From Haloglomus litoreum (GTDB lineage Archaea; Halobacteriota; Halobacteria; Halobacteriales; Haloarculaceae), in assembly GCF_029338515.1 (NCBI RefSeq), contig NZ_CP119988.1, forward strand, positions 496,001 through 560,000: DNA of 64,000 bases. Direction: 5' to 3'. The translations under genes were made by a program, and so were the position numbers. The notes beneath the pieces were generated by a model. The model was not told the origin of the DNA, did no database searches, and worked only from the letters and a program-made list of their open reading frames with translations. Shown here piece after piece: positions 24,367-32,715 of the stretch. Numbering within the stretch: position 1 is the first letter of the stretch; each line of letters starts with the position of its first letter.

Positions 24367-24618
24367 TCAGCGATTCGCGTCGATCCACTCGCACCAGGCG
24401 CGGAAGTCCTCGGCACCGCACTGGTCCGCGATGGACTGGAGTGTTCCCGTCGGGATATCGTCGGCCGGGGCCATCGGCACCGAGACGACCCGTACCTCGT
24501 CTGTTTCGAGATGCTCGTAGCGCAGTTTCAGGTGGCTCCCTGTCCGGCCGACCGGGCGAAACCCGTGGCTCCGGAGGACGCTCGCGATCTCGCGACCGGA
24601 GAACGATGCCCGGACCAC
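24367..24618 (-). CDS. hicA: HicA-family mRNA interferase toxin
   Basis: An 83-residue protein from a GTG one base after the hicB stop. The double-stranded-RNA-binding-like fold is evident: SGREIASVLRSHGFRPVGRT, then GSHLKLR with the catalytic His (about residue 29). HicA cleaves mRNA when freed from HicB. The C-terminus (IPTGTLQSIADQCG) matches the family's IxxGTLxxIxxQ segment. The antitoxin gene precedes it, so the order is hicB-hicA. It lies downstream of hairpin cluster B. Confidence 0.88.
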   Translation of the reverse strand: MVRASFSGREIASVLRSHGFRPVGRTGSHLKLRYEHLETDEVRVVSVPMAPADDIPTGTLQSIADQCGAEDFRAWCEWIDANR

Positions 24619-24619
24619 G

Positions 24620-24880
24620 CTACCGCATGAACTCGGGGAGGTCATCGTCCCCGTCCCCGTCGGGGTCCAGCCCGAACTCCCGGAGGTCCTCATCGTCGAC
24701 AGGCTCACTGCCGCCCGCGTGCAGTTCCAGCGCCTCCGCCAGCATCGCCAGGGCCTCGGCCTTCGTCTCCCCGTAGGAGGCGACTCCCGTCTCGATGTCG
24801 CGGGCGGTGATGCGGCCGTCGTCCTCGTGGACGAACTCGACGCCCTCCCGACGGCCGTCGGACGGTTCGGAACGTGCCAT
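24620..24880 (-). CDS. hicB: HicB-family antitoxin
   Basis: The product is 86 residues. The motif IETGVASYGETKAEALAMLAEALELH is the partial-RNase-H HicB pattern (G-V-x-S-x-G-x-T-x-x-E-A-x-x-x-x-x-E-A). The C-terminus is short, acidic and lacks a clear HTH or ribbon-helix-helix DNA-binding domain, so autoregulation may be weak or use another protein. It would bind and neutralise HicA. The start ATG at 24880 is chosen from the conserved length; the frame upstream overlaps the divergent gene's leader. Confidence 0.88.
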   Translation of the reverse strand: MARSEPSDGRREGVEFVHEDDGRITARDIETGVASYGETKAEALAMLAEALELHAGGSEPVDDEDLREFGLDPDGDGDDDLPEFMR

Positions 24881-24968
24881 CTCGCGTCGGCGTTGGTCGG
24901 CTTCACGGATAAGGGTTCGTCGGGGGGAGCGCCCCCTCTTTTTTGTCGCCGCTCCCGGTGCTGCCGGT

Positions 24969-26465
24969 ATGGTCCCCGACGAGACCCTCCCCTCCCGGGT
25001 CGGCCGATACGCCGGCGAGGTGCGGGCCGCACTGACGGCGACGGGTGCGTGGCTCGCGGCCCGTCCGCCCGTCCTCGCGGCCGCGCTGGCGCTGCTCGCG
25101 CTGGGATACGCCGCCGCCCGCCTGTTCGCCCCGCTCCCCGCGGGCACGTGGCCGTGGCTGGGTGACTCGGTCATCTTCGAGTACATCGGCTGGTTCCTGA
25201 CCGAGGGGAACCGCCTCTACATCGACGTCTGGGAGGTGAAGCCACCGCTCGCCTTCGAGGTGACCGCCGCGCTGGCGCTGCTCGCGGGCGAGAACGTCGT
25301 GCGCTACCACCTACTCAACCTCGCGGCCAACGCCGCTGCCATCGCCGTCGGGGCCGCGGTCGCCGCCGGCATCGTGGACCACCTGACGGACGACGCGCTC
25401 GGCGCCGTCGTCGCGGGCGTCGCCCCGTTCGTGCTACCGATGTACTTCTACCGTGCGCTCGTCGGATTCAAGCCGAAGTACCTCATCGTCGCGGCGGGGC
25501 TGGGCTGCCTGTACCTCTCGTACCGCGACCGTCCACTCGCCGCCGGCGTCGCGGGTGCGGCGGCCGTCGGCCTCTGGCAGTTCGCACTGGTGTTTCCGGC
25601 CTGCGCGCTCGGTCTGTGCTGGCAGCGGGACGGGCGACGTGGCGCCGGACGGGTCGTGCTCGGCGGGCTCGCGACGGCCGCTGTCATCCTGCTGCCGGTC
25701 GTCTACTGGGGCGCGCTGCCGGCGATGGCCGCCGAGACGCTCCTGGTGCCGCTGTTGCTCGTCGGCGAGCAGCCCCTGCCAGCGCGGGTGCTGGCGCTCG
25801 CCGACGCGCTCTGGGTCTGGCTGCCGGTCGCACTCCTCGGGCTCGTCGGCCTCGTCCGGCACGGGTGGAGTCGGCTGGCCCGCACGTGGCCACTCCTCGT
25901 CGTCGCGGGCTGGTTCACCGTCCAGCTCCTCGCGCTCGACTACGACAACCCGCCCGACCTGTTCCCCTGGGTCGCGGTCGTCTCGGTCGGTGTCGGGCTG
26001 ACCATCGCCGACCTGCGGGACTGGGCATCCGCCGCCGACGTGCGGGGCTGGATGCCCGCCGCTGCTACGCGGTGGGCGCCCGCGGGTCTCCACGACCGCG
26101 ACGCGCCGGTCGGGAGGGAAACCGCCGCACGGGTCCTCGCGGCGGGCGTGCTGGTGCTGGCGACCGTCTCCGTCGCGACGATGGGCGGCTTCGGTGTCTG
26201 GTCGGGTCGGACCGACCCGAAGACGTACGACACCACCCGGACCCACTCGCCGAACGTGTCGGCCCCCGACGACCTCGACGGTGTCGAGTACCAGTACGTC
26301 TACTGGAACCGGGTGTCCATCTCGACCTGCCGCGCGTTCGGGGGCGCGAACCAGTTCCGGCTCGTCAAGCGGCTGGACCTGGCGAACGGTGGCCGATGGG
26401 AGACGGCACCCTGTGGCCGGTTCACCCCGCTGTGGGACGCCGTCCGGGCGCAGTACGGGCCGTGA
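24969..26465 (+). CDS. Polytopic membrane protein, DolP-mannose mannosyltransferase type
   Basis: A 498-residue protein with about 10-11 hydrophobic helices. An early extracytoplasmic loop reads WLGDSVIFEYIGWFLTEGNRLYIDVWEVKPPL, where the acidic residues after helix 1 (GD and WEVKPP) resemble the catalytic loop of GT-C dolichyl-phosphate mannosyltransferases. The C-terminal 90 residues are a soluble domain with two cysteines. It probably acts in N-glycan or S-layer glycan assembly, but no glycosylation cluster surrounds it. The ATG is preceded by a T-run (CTTTTTTG). Divergent from hicBA. Confidence 0.75.
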   Translation: MVPDETLPSRVGRYAGEVRAALTATGAWLAARPPVLAAALALLALGYAAARLFAPLPAGTWPWLGDSVIFEYIGWFLTEGNRLYIDVWEVKPPLAFEVTAALALLAGENVVRYHLLNLAANAAAIAVGAAVAAGIVDHLTDDALGAVVAGVAPFVLPMYFYRALVGFKPKYLIVAAGLGCLYLSYRDRPLAAGVAGAAAVGLWQFALVFPACALGLCWQRDGRRGAGRVVLGGLATAAVILLPVVYWGALPAMAAETLLVPLLLVGEQPLPARVLALADALWVWLPVALLGLVGLVRHGWSRLARTWPLLVVAGWFTVQLLALDYDNPPDLFPWVAVVSVGVGLTIADLRDWASAADVRGWMPAAATRWAPAGLHDRDAPVGRETAARVLAAGVLVLATVSVATMGGFGVWSGRTDPKTYDTTRTHSPNVSAPDDLDGVEYQYVYWNRVSISTCRAFGGANQFRLVKRLDLANGGRWETAPCGRFTPLWDAVRAQYGP

Positions 26466-26549
26466 TGTCCCGGGCCGGTGCGCAACCGCGGTGCGGCTGC
26501 CCGCCGGCGGACACCCAACGCTAACTACCCGCCCGCCGACGGTCGGGCC

Positions 26550-28022
26550 ATGACAGACGACGGGACCGGTGGGCGCATCGAGGGCGACCTCCCGGTCGAG
26601 TCCGCGACGGACGCTGCCGCCCGCATCGAGGCCGGCGACGTGCTCGGCATCTCGGGGTTCGGGAGCGTCGGCTACCCGAAGCTCGTGCCGGAGGCACTGG
26701 CCGCCCGCGGGGACGCCGCCGCCCTCGACCTGACGGTCATCAGCGGCGGGAGCGTCGGCCCCGAAGTGGACGAGGCGCTCGTCGAGTCGGACGCGATGGC
26801 GCGGCGCTACCCGTTCATCGGCCACGAGGCACTACGCGAGGCCATCAACGACGGCGTCATCGCGTTCCACGACCGCCACGTCGCCGGGGTGGCCGACGAG
26901 GTCCGGTTCGGCGGCCTGCCCGCGCCCGACTGGGCCATCGTCGAGGCCGTCGCCGTCGGCGAGGACTGGCTCGTCCCCTCCCCGTCGGTCGGTTCGACGC
27001 CGACGCTCGTGGACGCGGCCGACCGGCTCGTGGTCGAGGTGAACGCGGCCCAGCCACGCGACCTGGAGGGCCTGCACGACCTGCTGGTGCGGGCGGCGCC
27101 GCCCGGGCGCGAACCGCTCGCGCTCGACGCGGTCGACGACCGCATCGGCTCGACACGCATCGATTTCGACCCCGGGAAACTCGCCGCCGTCGTCCACACG
27201 GACCGCGCCGACACGACCTACACCTTCCGCGACCCGACCGCCGTGGACCGGGCGCTCGCGGACCAGTTCGCTGGCTTCCTCGACGCCGAACTCGACCGCA
27301 ATCCCGCGTTCGCCGACAGCCTGAATCTCCAGTTCGGGGTCGGGAGCGTCGGGAACGCCGTCGTCTCGGCACTCGACGCCGTCGACCTCGGGGCGGGGGA
27401 CGTGGCCTACTTCGGCGAGGTGGTGCAGGACGCCGTCCTCGACGCGCTCGACGACGGCACGCTCGCGGCCGCGAGCGCCACCTCGCTCGCACTCTCGGAC
27501 GAGGGGCAGGACCGCCTGTTCGCGAACCTGGACCGCTACGCCGAGCAGGTGGTACTCCGGCCGGTCGACGTCTCGAACGACGCCGGCCTCATCGACTCGT
27601 TCGGCGTGATCGCGGTCAACGGCGCCGTCGAGGTCGACCTGACGGGCCAGGTCAACTCCACCCACATCGGCACCGATGTCGTCGGCGGCGTCGGCGGCTC
27701 GGGTGACTTCTTCCGGGCGGCGCTGCTCTCGGTCGTCGCGCTCCCCTCGACGGCGGCCGGGGGCGACATCTCTCGCGTCGTCCCCCGGGTCGCACACGTC
27801 GACCACACCGAGCACGACGTGGACGTCGTCGTCACCGACCAGGGCGTCGCGGACCTGCGCGGCCTGTCGCCCCGCGAACGGATGCGTGCGATGCTGGACG
27901 TGGCCCATCCCGACTTCCGCGAGGCACTCACCGAGTACCACGAGCAGGCGCTGGAGCGGGGTGGTCACACTCCCGGCGGGTTCGACCTCGCGGCCGAGTG
28001 GCCGCCCGACGACGCGACGTAG
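26550..28022 (+). CDS. Acetyl-CoA hydrolase/transferase-family CoA-transferase
   Basis: The product is 490 residues, typical for succinyl-CoA:acetate CoA-transferase or acetyl-CoA hydrolase (Cat1 group). Features: an N-terminal GISGFGSVGYPKLVPEAL, a central LQFGVGSVGNAVVSAL oxyanion loop, the likely catalytic Glu in YFGEVVQDAVLD, and a late VGGVGGSGDFFRAAL. It moves CoA between acyl groups through a glutamyl-CoA intermediate; the physiological acyl pair is unknown. A CTAACTA box at about -28 supports the ATG at 26550. Confidence 0.88.
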   Translation: MTDDGTGGRIEGDLPVESATDAAARIEAGDVLGISGFGSVGYPKLVPEALAARGDAAALDLTVISGGSVGPEVDEALVESDAMARRYPFIGHEALREAINDGVIAFHDRHVAGVADEVRFGGLPAPDWAIVEAVAVGEDWLVPSPSVGSTPTLVDAADRLVVEVNAAQPRDLEGLHDLLVRAAPPGREPLALDAVDDRIGSTRIDFDPGKLAAVVHTDRADTTYTFRDPTAVDRALADQFAGFLDAELDRNPAFADSLNLQFGVGSVGNAVVSALDAVDLGAGDVAYFGEVVQDAVLDALDDGTLAAASATSLALSDEGQDRLFANLDRYAEQVVLRPVDVSNDAGLIDSFGVIAVNGAVEVDLTGQVNSTHIGTDVVGGVGGSGDFFRAALLSVVALPSTAAGGDISRVVPRVAHVDHTEHDVDVVVTDQGVADLRGLSPRERMRAMLDVAHPDFREALTEYHEQALERGGHTPGGFDLAAEWPPDDAT

Positions 28023-28087
28023 CCCTGGTTCTCAGGGGGCGGGAGGAACGTACCGGGGTTTTCCCCGCCGGCGACGAACGACCATCC

Positions 28088-28525
28088 ATGAGTGGTATCG
28101 TCCGGCTCGTCGACGCGTCCGACCAGGTGCTCGCGTGGCTGGCCCTGGCGTTCGCGTCGCTGATGGCGGTCGCGTGGGGGCTGTTCGACGGCTCGCCGTG
28201 GCGCCCGGAGCTGTTCTTCGGCCTCCAGTTCCTCGCCTGGACGACGACGGCGCTGGCGGTGGCGATGGCAGCTGCCGCGCTCCACCACCTCGGGAGCCCC
28301 GACCGGACCGGCCCCGGGACGCTGCTGGCCGTCGTGGCTCTGGTCCACGCACCCGTCCACCTCGTGCTGGTGTTCGGCCTCGTGGCCGCCCCGACGCTAC
28401 GGGGCCTCTCGACGCTCGCCGCGTGGGTGCTGTTCCCGCTGCTCGCGCTGTCGAGCGCGGTCGTCGTCCTCCGGCCGGTGCTGCGGGGCTGGCTTCCGGC
28501 GCTGACGCCACACGAGCGGTCCTGA
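28088..28525 (+). CDS. Four-helix membrane protein
   Basis: The product is 145 residues with four predicted transmembrane helices (about 15-32, 44-64, 81-100, 108-128). The loops are short and the tail positively charged. No motif is recognisable. It follows the CoA-transferase gene by 65 nt and precedes the GerW-like gene by about 40 nt, so a loose co-expression group is possible. Unknown function. Confidence 0.7.
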   Translation: MSGIVRLVDASDQVLAWLALAFASLMAVAWGLFDGSPWRPELFFGLQFLAWTTTALAVAMAAAALHHLGSPDRTGPGTLLAVVALVHAPVHLVLVFGLVAAPTLRGLSTLAAWVLFPLLALSSAVVVLRPVLRGWLPALTPHERS

Positions 28526-28567
28526 CCGGGCGCCCACCTTGATTAGGACACCCGGTCCAGAGTCGGT

Positions 28568-28942
28568 ATGAGCGACGACCGCACCGACACCCCGGCGGAC
28601 GGCTTCGACGCGATGCGCGACCTCGCAGGACAGCTCCCCGACGCCGACGCCCGGACGGTGTACGGCGACCCGGTGACACAGGGCGACCGGACGGTCGTCC
28701 CGGCGGCGCGCATCAGCCACCGGTTCGGCGGCGGGTTCGGTGGTAGTGGCGAGGGCCAGCCCGGGGGCTACGGTGGCGGTGGCGGCGGGGGCGTCACCGC
28801 CGAACCGGCCGGTGCACTCGAGGTCTCGCCCGACGGGACCCGGTTCGTCGATGCGGAGGCGGCTCCAGGCGATGGACGCCGGTGGCCACTCCTCGTGGCG
28901 TTCGCACTCGGTGCGCTCCTGGGGTGGCGCGGGCGGCGGTGA
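28568..28942 (+). CDS. GerW/YtfJ-like protein with C-terminal membrane anchor
   Basis: A 124-residue protein. The segment VVPAARISHRFGGGFGGSG, a Gly-rich run, then VTAEPAGALEVSPDGTRFVD matches the YtfJ/GerW domain. That family is named from spore proteins but is widespread in non-sporulating prokaryotes and archaea. Residues 107-120 form a short hydrophobic segment that may anchor it. A TTGATTA box 27 nt upstream supports the start. Function in archaea is unknown. Confidence 0.75.
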   Translation: MSDDRTDTPADGFDAMRDLAGQLPDADARTVYGDPVTQGDRTVVPAARISHRFGGGFGGSGEGQPGGYGGGGGGGVTAEPAGALEVSPDGTRFVDAEAAPGDGRRWPLLVAFALGALLGWRGRR

Positions 28943-29010
28943 GCGGATGCGAAAAACCAGTCGTGGCGTTCTCCGGATCGGTTCTCGATCGGTCGTAGCG
29001 CTCGGTCAGC

Positions 29011-30216
29011 TCAGCTGCCGAGCCACCAGCCGTAGAGCTGTGCCTGCTCGTCGGGGTCGGGACGCTTCTTCGACTGGCCGTAGGTCTTCCCCTTGAGCAG
29101 CTGGCGTTCGACGGCGTTCGCGGCCAGACGGAGGGCGTGGGAGGCCCCGTACCCCTCCCCGTCGGCCGTGAAGTACCCGCGGTCGGTGACCAGCCGGATC
29201 CGTGCCAGCACCAGCGGCACGCCACGCGTCTGCTCCTTGTGCTCCTGCAGTTCGATACTGGCCTTGATGACGCTCATCTCGCCGTACTTCGCGGTCATGT
29301 CCTCGATCAGCGCGGCGACGTCGTCGTAGTCCATCCCCTCCAGCAACTCGAGGCCGAACACCTGCACGGCGTTCCGGTCGTCGCGCTCCCAGGTGAGCGC
29401 CTCGATGACGTCCGTCTTCGTGATGATACCGACCGGGTCTCCGGTCCCGTCGGCCGTGACGACGAGCGAGGAGATCTCCCGCTCGAACATCGTCTCGACG
29501 ACCTCGTCGAGCGGCGCGTTCCGCGCGACGGTGACGACCGCGTCGGACATCAGGTTCCGTACCGGCAGGTCGAGCAGTCGATCGGAATCGCCCTCTCGCG
29601 CGCCCCCACCGCCACGACGCCCGCCACCGCCGCGGCCACCGCGGCCACCCGCCGAGCCGCCCTGGCTCTTGTTGCCGCCCCGCATCGTGAACTCGATGAC
29701 GTCGTACAGGCTCAGCATGCCCACGAGGTCGTCCCCGTCGACGACCGGCAGATGGGCGATTCCGGCCTCCCGAAGGAGATTGAGCGCCTTCCCGATCGTG
29801 GTATCGGGGGTCGCGCTGATCAGGTCCGAACTGTACGCGTCGTCGACGGTCGCCGCGTCGAGGAACGGACGGACGGCCTCGAGCACGGCATCCCCGGTCA
29901 CCACACCGACGACCTGGCCGTCGCGGAGTACGGGGAGCGTCCTGGCGTCGCTCCCGATCATGAGTCGCGCGACCTCGCGGACGTCCTCGGTGCGGTCGAC
30001 CGTCGGGACGTGCTGGACCTGTGAGCCGACCTTCGCGGACGGCTGGTTGGACGAGGACGCCAGCTGCCGGCGACTCACGATGCCGCGGTACTCGTCGCCG
30101 TCGGTTACGACGACGGCATCGAGTTCCTGATTCTCGAACGCCCCGGCGACTTTCGAGAGCGGGGTTCCGATATCGAACTCGGTAAACTTCGGAGAGAGTA
30201 TCTCGGAGATATCCAT
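29011..30216 (-). CDS. CBS-domain protein with RGG linker and HPF-like C-terminus
   Basis: The product is 401 residues. Two CBS pairs: residues about 1-180 and 218-285, recognised by repeated VVxxDGxxxGxVxxxD/L patterns. They are separated by a Gly/Arg-rich linker (residues about 182-212, RGG-type). The last 110 residues read as strand-helix-strand (DYDDVAALIEDMTAKYG, MSVIKASIEL, VPLVLARIRLVT, then GYGASHALRLAANAVERQL), like the S30AE ribosome-hibernation fold. CBS pairs bind adenine nucleotides, so it may be an energy-sensing ribosome-inactivating factor (inference). The ATG at 30216 gives the first CBS at the very N-terminus. Confidence 0.8.
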   Translation of the reverse strand: MDISEILSPKFTEFDIGTPLSKVAGAFENQELDAVVVTDGDEYRGIVSRRQLASSSNQPSAKVGSQVQHVPTVDRTEDVREVARLMIGSDARTLPVLRDGQVVGVVTGDAVLEAVRPFLDAATVDDAYSSDLISATPDTTIGKALNLLREAGIAHLPVVDGDDLVGMLSLYDVIEFTMRGGNKSQGGSAGGRGGRGGGGRRGGGGAREGDSDRLLDLPVRNLMSDAVVTVARNAPLDEVVETMFEREISSLVVTADGTGDPVGIITKTDVIEALTWERDDRNAVQVFGLELLEGMDYDDVAALIEDMTAKYGEMSVIKASIELQEHKEQTRGVPLVLARIRLVTDRGYFTADGEGYGASHALRLAANAVERQLLKGKTYGQSKKRPDPDEQAQLYGWWLGS

Positions 30217-30575
30217 GATGACTCCTAGTGTAAGGGGCGCAGGACGGTTATGCCTGTCCCAGCCCTGAAGGTGGGGCGGTGGGGTGTGGACCACCGAACT
30301 GCGCCGGCTGCATCGAGACGCCCACCGACGGGGGTTCCGGCGGATAAACCGGAGACGACGATACGAAACTCCGCTCTCCGGCTCCATCCGTCACGGCAGC
30401 GAACGCCCTGAGACGGCGCGCTCCGTACTCGTGGTAGTGACATCCGGACAGAAGGGCTCTGTTGCCCGCCTCGACCGCTGATCGGTTGTTGCGGCCGTGC
30501 TGAATACAGGGCGCATCTACAGCATGCCTACGGGTGGTAATTCTCCGGCGCGTCGTCCCGGTGGCCCGACTCTTC
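30217..30575. other. Leader of CBS gene plus empty intergenic stretch
   Basis: A minus-strand CATAACC box (30246-30252) lies about 33 nt before the CBS-protein ATG. The rest, to 30575, holds no convincing frame, hairpin or RNA gene. Confidence 0.4.
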
Positions 30576-30935
30576 TCAGCCCGAGTGAGCGGAATACGGT
30601 TGGTTGGAGAACATCTCGGCGAGTTCGGTCAGTAGTGACTCTGCCGAATCATGACCATGGTATCGGATCTGGTGAGTGCGAGTGTCGTACTCAACCCACC
30701 CGTTCGATTCGAGCTGCGGGAGGTGGATGTGCGTCAGTTCGAGAACGACTCGCTCTCGGTCCATCTCAGGGACGCGCCGGGTAATGTGCTCGGCCACCTC
30801 CTCCAGCGTGGCTGTATCCGTTGATTCGATGTTCTCGAAATAGTGGATGGCCTCCCGACGGAGGTGATGACGAAGGGTATCCAGCAATCTGTTGATCGTC
30901 GGGGCCTTGTCCGGATAACACTCTGCCTGTGACAT
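30576..30935 (-). CDS. Winged-helix DUF7344-type protein
   Basis: The product is 119 residues. The layout matches small haloarchaeal winged-helix proteins: NRLLDTLRHHLRREAIHYFE, ATLEEVAEHITRR, ERVVLELTHIHLPQLESNGW and VEYDTRTHQIRY. There is a first helix pair, a recognition helix ending in LPQLESNGW and a beta wing, as in the ArsR-like DUF7344 family. It probably binds DNA. ATG 30935 is chosen because an in-frame ATG at 30995 lies upstream of a TTATCAC TATA-like box. Its codon use is less GC-rich than neighbours. Confidence 0.8.
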   Translation of the reverse strand: MSQAECYPDKAPTINRLLDTLRHHLRREAIHYFENIESTDTATLEEVAEHITRRVPEMDRERVVLELTHIHLPQLESNGWVEYDTRTHQIRYHGHDSAESLLTELAEMFSNQPYSAHSG

Positions 30936-31106
30936 GGTAACAATGGGGTTGGCGGCCGACAGTGATAATCCCTCTGCCCACTCGAAATCGACCATTCGGT
31001 TGAGACCGATTTGCTGAATCCATCCCCTCTATTCAGCACACGACATCTGTCCGGTCCTGAGGGACTCAACAGAGCCGGCCGAAGGGGTCGCTCGGCGTAG
31101 TGGCGC

Positions 31107-31829
31107 TCAGCGCTCGGCGCGCTCGACGACCGCCGCGGCCAGCGCCTCGAACTCGGCCACGTCGGGTACCACGTCCACCTCGATACCCGCGCGCTCCGCG
31201 CGCTCGCGCGTGGGCTCGCCGATGCAGCCGACGACGGCGTCGTTCAGCCCGGCGATGGCGGGTGCCCGGATACCCCGGTCGTCGGCGGCCGCGAGGAAGT
31301 TCTCGACGGTCATCGAGGCGGTGAAGCAGGCGCCCGCGAGCTGGCCGCGGGCGGCGAGGTCGGCCGACGAGCCCGCACCCTCGGGCCGGACGAGCCGGTA
31401 GAGGACCGTCTCGTGGACGTACGCCCCCGCGTCCTCCAACCCGTCGAGTAGCACGTCGCTCCCGTGGTCCGAGCGCGCGACCTCGACACGGGCCCCGCCG
31501 ACCCGGTCGGCGAGCGCGTCGACCAGCCCCGCCGAGGAGTACTGCTCGGGCACCACGTCGACCGTGTAGCCGGCCTCGCGCAGCGCGTCGGCCGTCGAGG
31601 AACCGATGGCACAGACCATCGTCTCGCCCGCCGTCCAGCCCGCATCCGCCAGCAGCTCGACGCCGGAGGTGCTGGTGAAGACGGCGAACTCGGCGTCCTC
31701 GCGGGGCGCGTCCCCGGTCGGCTCGATGGCGAGCATCGGGTCGAGGACGGGTTCGGCCCCGAGGTCGCGGATCGTCTCGGCTGCAGCGGCCGCACGGCCG
31801 TCGTCCGGCCGGAAGACGGCGATCTTCAT
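31107..31829 (-). CDS. hemD: Uroporphyrinogen-III synthase
   Basis: A 240-residue bilobed enzyme closing hydroxymethylbilane into uroporphyrinogen III. Family features are weakly conserved but present: VFTSTSGVELLADAG, CAIGSSTADALREAGY, and FTASMTVENFLAA with CIGEPTRERAERAGI in the second lobe. Its place downstream of cobA and hemC makes the assignment secure. It is separated from cobA by 82 nt and could have its own weak promoter. Confidence 0.93.
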   Translation of the reverse strand: MKIAVFRPDDGRAAAAAETIRDLGAEPVLDPMLAIEPTGDAPREDAEFAVFTSTSGVELLADAGWTAGETMVCAIGSSTADALREAGYTVDVVPEQYSSAGLVDALADRVGGARVEVARSDHGSDVLLDGLEDAGAYVHETVLYRLVRPEGAGSSADLAARGQLAGACFTASMTVENFLAAADDRGIRAPAIAGLNDAVVGCIGEPTRERAERAGIEVDVVPDVAEFEALAAAVVERAER

Positions 31830-31911
31830 CGGGTCACCTCCGGGCCGGGGGTGGCCGCCCCGTCCGGATTCTGTATCGCGCCCACCGGTTTATCGGATGC
31901 GTGGCCCCTGA

Positions 31912-32715
31912 TCATGTCTCGTCCCCGTACTCTCCGAGTTCGTTGGCGAGGAACTCCCGAACGCGCTCTCGCGTGCCCGCGACCCCGCCGATGACGGTGA
32001 TGGCGGGCGGCTCGATGCCCTCGCGGTCGCGCACGTCGACGATGGTGTCCAGGGTGCCCGTGGCGACGCGCTGGTCCGGCCAGGTGGCGCGCTCGACCAG
32101 CGCGACGGGCGTGTCGCCGGCCATCCCGGCTTCCCGGAGGGCGTCGGTGTAGGCCGGGAGCTTGCCGACCCCCATCAGGACGACGATGGTGCCACCTGTG
32201 GCCGCGAGCGCCTCCCAGTCGACCATCGACTCCTCCTTGGTGGGGTCCTCGTGGCCCGTGACGAACGACACCGAGGAGGTGTGGTCGCGGTGCGTGACGG
32301 GGATGCCCGCGACGCCAGGGCCAGCGATGGCGCTGGTGATACCGGGGACGTACTCGAACGGGATGCCCTCGCTGGCGAGGTGTTCGGCCTCCTCGCCCCC
32401 ACGGCCGAAGACGAACGGGTCGCCGCCCTTCAGCCGGACGACTCGCTTCCCCTCGCGGGCGAGTTCGACGAGCCGGTCGTTGGTGTACTCCTGGGAGGTG
32501 CGCTCGCCGCCCGCGCGCTTGCCCACGTCCTCGCGCTTCGCCTCGGGGATGGAGCCGAGGATCTCCGGGCCCGGGAGCTTGTCGTGGAGGACGACGTCGG
32601 CCTCCTCGAGCAGGCGCTTCGCCTTCACCGTCATGAGTTCGGGGTCGCCGGGACCGCTGCCGACGAGGTAGACGGTGCCGACCGGCGGGTCCTCACCTTC
32701 GTCCGCCCCGCTCAT
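31912..32715 (-). CDS. cobA: Uroporphyrinogen-III C-methyltransferase (SUMT)
   Basis: The product is 267 residues. Signature VYLVGSGPGDPELMTVKAKRLL at the N-terminus, then VVLHDKL, RLKGGDPFVFGRGGEEAEHL, and YVPGITSAIAGPGVAGIPVTHR. It methylates uroporphyrinogen III at C2 and C7 to precorrin-2, feeding siroheme, cobalamin and the archaeal alternative heme route. Its ATG overlaps the hemC stop (ATGA), so the two are translationally coupled. Confidence 0.96.
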   Translation of the reverse strand: MSGADEGEDPPVGTVYLVGSGPGDPELMTVKAKRLLEEADVVLHDKLPGPEILGSIPEAKREDVGKRAGGERTSQEYTNDRLVELAREGKRVVRLKGGDPFVFGRGGEEAEHLASEGIPFEYVPGITSAIAGPGVAGIPVTHRDHTSSVSFVTGHEDPTKEESMVDWEALAATGGTIVVLMGVGKLPAYTDALREAGMAGDTPVALVERATWPDQRVATGTLDTIVDVRDREGIEPPAITVIGGVAGTRERVREFLANELGEYGDET

